Below are positions 61,491 to 64,000 of a DNA stretch of 64,000 nucleotides, in pieces. Every line of letters begins with the position of its first letter. The stretch's first letter is position 1. A program made the position numbers and the translations under genes. Source of the DNA: Bacteroidales bacterium UBA4772 (GTDB lineage Bacteria; Bacteroidota; Bacteroidia; Bacteroidales; VadinHA17); assembly GCA_002403305.1 (NCBI GenBank), contig DHHM01000003.1, forward strand, positions 1 through 64,000, in the 5' to 3' direction. Under the pieces are notes generated by a model, which was not told where the DNA came from, made no database searches, and was given only the letters and a program-made list of their open reading frames with translations.

Positions 61491-62693
61491 ATGGAAAAAC
61501 TGAACCTCTTTTTTGCGCAGATAAAGGATATCAACTGGTGGCAGAGACTGTTCAGGTGGAGGAGGCTCCGCACCCTTAGCTTTGATGCTTATGAGGAGTT
61601 CCGAAATCTTGCCCGGGACCTTGAGAACGGACGCAAGACTTCGGATGAACTGAAAAACAGGATCACTGAGTTATCAACCCGTAATGAAAACCTCGCACAG
61701 AAGATAAGGGATATCGAGCTCCTTGCCACACGCAAGGATGCCAGCCTCGAGGAACTTAACGGCCGGCTCAGGGAGTACTCGGGAACCATCAATGAACTGA
61801 CGAAGAAAGTCACAACATTCGAAGCCACCAAGGAAGATAACGTCAGAAATTATAACGAAAATATCGCACGGCTGAACCAGACCAAGGAGAGCTTCGAGGC
61901 AGAGCGGAGAAAGCTGAACGAAGACCGGGTCAGGGAAGCCGCAGACCGCTTCGAGGCGATGAAGAGGCAGTGGGCCGAGCATGAGGCCGACGTTAAGAAC
62001 ACCATAATCAGAATCTGCGACTTCAACCATGTGAACTACATTGACAAGGTGCCCTTCAGGGGCAACCCCGACAACACCATAGAGATCAGCGGCGAGTATA
62101 TCATCTTTGATGCCAAGAGCCCCGCAAACGACGACCTCACAAACTTCCCCCTGTATATCAAGTCCCAGGCGGAGAACCTGAAGAAATACGCCAGCCAGGA
62201 CAGCGTCAAGAAGTCGGTGTTCCTGGTCGTTCCCACAAACACCATCGATAAGCTGAAGCAACTCACCTACCGGCTTGGCGACTATGATGTGTTCGTTATA
62301 ACCCGCGATTCGCTCGAGCCGGTCATCCTCTCACTGAAGAAAATCGAGGAATATGATCTCGCCGATAAACTGAGTCCCGAGGACCGCGACAGCATCTGCC
62401 GCATCATAGGCAAGTTCGCACATACCACAAAGCGGAGAATACAGGTCGACCAGTTCTTCCAGAAGGAGTTTATCGATCTCGTCCTGAAGAGCGAAAAGGA
62501 CCTGCCGGAGGAGATTCAGAAACAGGTCATCGAGTTCGAGAAGTCGGAGAAACTCAACCCTCCCACCGAGAAGAGAGCAAAGATCATCTCTATAGATGAT
62601 CTGCAGAAGAAGAGCGAGGAGATAGACGCCGAGGCCCAGGCACGAAAACTGTCCCTGCCGGGTGCGGGTGATGATTTACAGACCGGACAGTGA
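61491..62693 (+). CDS. coiled-coil protein with an RmuC-like nuclease-fold domain
   Basis: The 400-residue protein has a long coiled coil (about 30-165) followed by a domain with the restriction-endonuclease-like pattern Glu198...Asp207-x-Lys209 in GEYIIFDAKSP, as in RmuC-type proteins, which limit DNA inversions. Unlike RmuC, no N-terminal membrane helix is seen and the C terminus extends with charged residues. It is eight bases upstream of hydF and probably co-transcribed. The role is inferred to be in nucleic-acid handling. Confidence 0.6.
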   Translation: MEKLNLFFAQIKDINWWQRLFRWRRLRTLSFDAYEEFRNLARDLENGRKTSDELKNRITELSTRNENLAQKIRDIELLATRKDASLEELNGRLREYSGTINELTKKVTTFEATKEDNVRNYNENIARLNQTKESFEAERRKLNEDRVREAADRFEAMKRQWAEHEADVKNTIIRICDFNHVNYIDKVPFRGNPDNTIEISGEYIIFDAKSPANDDLTNFPLYIKSQAENLKKYASQDSVKKSVFLVVPTNTIDKLKQLTYRLGDYDVFVITRDSLEPVILSLKKIEEYDLADKLSPEDRDSICRIIGKFAHTTKRRIQVDQFFQKEFIDLVLKSEKDLPEEIQKQVIEFEKSEKLNPPTEKRAKIISIDDLQKKSEEIDAEAQARKLSLPGAGDDLQTGQ

Positions 62694-62700
62694 CTACAGC

Positions 62701-63936
62701 ATGACATCCAGAGGAAGAGATACAAAACCCCATGTGGGGATATTCGGCAGACGCAACGTCGGCAAGAGCTCGCTCATCAATGCATTGGTGGGACAGGATA
62801 TTGCAATCGTCTCAGAGATAGCCGGAACCACTACCGATCCGGTGAAAAAGAGCATTGAGATACACGGTATCGGCCCGCTCATATTCATCGATACAGCAGG
62901 CATCGATGACACGGGTGACCTTGGACGGCTACGTATCAGAAAATCGATGGCGACACTTAAACTTATTGACCTTGCTATCCTGGTACTGTCGGATAACAGG
63001 TTCGACAGTTATGAGGCAGAGCTGGCGCAGGAGTTCAGCAAACTTGAGGTTCCTTATGTGCTTGTACATAACAAAAACGATTTAACGCCGCTTACAGACG
63101 ACTTTCGCAAAGAGGTCAGAACCCGTACCGGCAAGGAATTAACCGGATATTCCGCTCTGCGGCCTGAGGAATACAATCCTGAACTACTCAGAGTGCTTAA
63201 GGAAGCCATGCCTCCCTCAGCTCTGAAAAGCAGAGGGCTTATCGGTGATCTTGTCAGCCCGGGAGACATAATCCTTCTTGTGACTCCCATCGATATCGAG
63301 GCCCCTGAAGGAAGGATGATACTCCCGCAGGTGCAGGTCATAAGAGATACGCTTGACAACGACTGTACAGCCATAATTCTGAAGGAGAATGAAATTGAAT
63401 CCTTCCTTGGCAAAACCGGTATAAAACCCCGGCTGGTCGTAACTGACAGCCAGGCATTCGGGAAGGTTAATGCAGCAATACCACGCGACATCCCGCTGAC
63501 TGGCTTCAGCATCGTGCTGGCACGGCAGAAGGGCGACTTTGAAGCTTACCTGAGGGGCACACCAAAAATTGGAGAGCTGAGAGATGGCGACAGGGTGCTG
63601 CTGCTGGAGTCATGCACTCACAACGTCTCGTGTGATGACATTGGGAGGCATAAGATACCTCGGTGGCTGACAAACTTCACCGGCAAGAAGCTCGAGTTTG
63701 ACAATGTGGCAGGACTTGACGCAATACCCCGCCCGATAGAAGAATATGCCCTGGTGATACAGTGCGGAGGATGCATGGTCACCCACAGGCAGCTCATCAA
63801 CAGGCTCCGAGATCCGAAGAAACATGATGTCCCCATTACCAATTACGGCATGGCGATAGCCTGGGTTCACGGCATCTTCCACCGCGCCACCGAACCCTTC
63901 ACCGGCAAAGCCGGGAAGGCGGGTGATCTTTTGTAA
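62701..63936 (+). CDS. hydF: [FeFe]-hydrogenase maturation GTPase HydF
   Basis: The 411-residue protein is HydF, the scaffold GTPase that carries the 2Fe precursor to [FeFe]-hydrogenase. The P-loop is GRRNVGKS (16-23) with switch TTTD and DTAGIDD. The GTPase domain is followed by the dimerisation and cluster-binding domain; conserved Cys and His ligands lie in CTHN, CGGCMVTH. I chose the ATG at 62701. HydE and HydG are not in the window, and would be expected nearby on the right. The gene implies hydrogen production or uptake. Confidence 0.94.
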   Translation: MTSRGRDTKPHVGIFGRRNVGKSSLINALVGQDIAIVSEIAGTTTDPVKKSIEIHGIGPLIFIDTAGIDDTGDLGRLRIRKSMATLKLIDLAILVLSDNRFDSYEAELAQEFSKLEVPYVLVHNKNDLTPLTDDFRKEVRTRTGKELTGYSALRPEEYNPELLRVLKEAMPPSALKSRGLIGDLVSPGDIILLVTPIDIEAPEGRMILPQVQVIRDTLDNDCTAIILKENEIESFLGKTGIKPRLVVTDSQAFGKVNAAIPRDIPLTGFSIVLARQKGDFEAYLRGTPKIGELRDGDRVLLLESCTHNVSCDDIGRHKIPRWLTNFTGKKLEFDNVAGLDAIPRPIEEYALVIQCGGCMVTHRQLINRLRDPKKHDVPITNYGMAIAWVHGIFHRATEPFTGKAGKAGDLL

Positions 63937-63954
63937 CCCCCGTTTCTCTGCCGA

Positions 63955-63993
63955 GAAAAGAAAAAGGCCGGTGATCTGCTCTGACCGCCGGCC
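63955..63993 (-). terminator. terminator for a gene entering from the right edge
   Basis: The stem ggccgg/ccggcc, read on the minus strand, is followed by a T-rich run (tttttcttttc). It fits a minus-strand gene whose end lies beyond the window and converges on hydF. Confidence 0.5.
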
Positions 63994-64000
63994 ATAATCT

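Overview
The window comes from a Bacteroidota chromosome, probably an anaerobic Bacteroidales-type bacterium. The evidence is Bacteroidota-style promoters (TTTG and TAnnTTTG), two FISUMP-domain secreted proteins, a LytS/LytTR two-component pair, many lipoproteins with a Cys lipobox, a secreted GH20 hexosaminidase and an M1 lipoprotein peptidase. HydF (an [FeFe]-hydrogenase maturase) and a superoxide reductase point to an anaerobic, oxygen-defended lifestyle. I see no CRISPR array, transposase or phage module. This placement is inference from family content only.

Layout. 1-0.2 kb holds an initiator tRNA on the minus strand with its terminator, converging with a second, cut-off transcript trailer at the left edge. 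0.4-9 kb holds housekeeping and envelope genes: aldo/keto reductase, superoxide reductase, PH-domain protein, M1 peptidase, a 50-residue Pmp3 protein, and a formyltransferase plus polysaccharide deacetylase pair. 9.3-14.9 kb is a complete SUF iron-sulfur operon (sufBCDSE plus a DUF59 gene), followed by queG. 16-23.1 kb is a minus-strand block: phosphodiesterase lipoprotein, a membrane protein joined to a THEP1 NTPase, a TIM-barrel isomerase, a Gfo/Idh/MocA oxidoreductase and a tetraheme cytochrome joined to a SUMF1 domain. 23.5-31.3 kb has a nucleoside hydrolase-FmdE fusion, GH20, a BASS transporter, a lipoprotein serpin, a Nudix hydrolase and a ThiF-like enzyme.

31.3-38.7 kb carries a TPR histidine kinase and a LytTR regulator, then secreted OmpA-like, EF-hand/TPR and lipoprotein genes. 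38.8-44.2 kb is ordinary metabolism: SDR, epimerase, M28 peptidase, a cysteine-free sirtuin and a periplasmic PCMT. 44.4-54.4 kb is an island of exported proteins: two related Ig-like proteins, a mini LuxR-HTH protein, a DUF4412-like protein, a lipocalin-like lipoprotein, two FISUMP proteins, ankyrin proteins, DUF3592 and SUMF1, with two truncated gene remnants. A 48-bp element (41/48 identical) sits exactly 45 bases before the start codons of both the ompA-like gene at 34444 and the first island gene at 44421, suggesting one shared regulation. 54.7-59.1 kb holds envelope proteins and an AraC regulator. 59.1-61.4 kb has an AT-rich control region with palindromes, a frameshifted fasciclin lipoprotein, a CarH/LitR-type B12 photoreceptor and a decayed GH88/GH105 pseudogene. 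61.5-63.9 kb has an RmuC-like nuclease-fold protein and hydF.

A recurring theme is small imperfect duplication in intergenic DNA, often copying a gene start or end: queG start and end, the ompA-like 3' end, a 43-bp tandem array after the sirtuin, a 56-bp array at 23.2 kb and heptamer runs. All functions are predictions from reading the sequence; no database search was possible.
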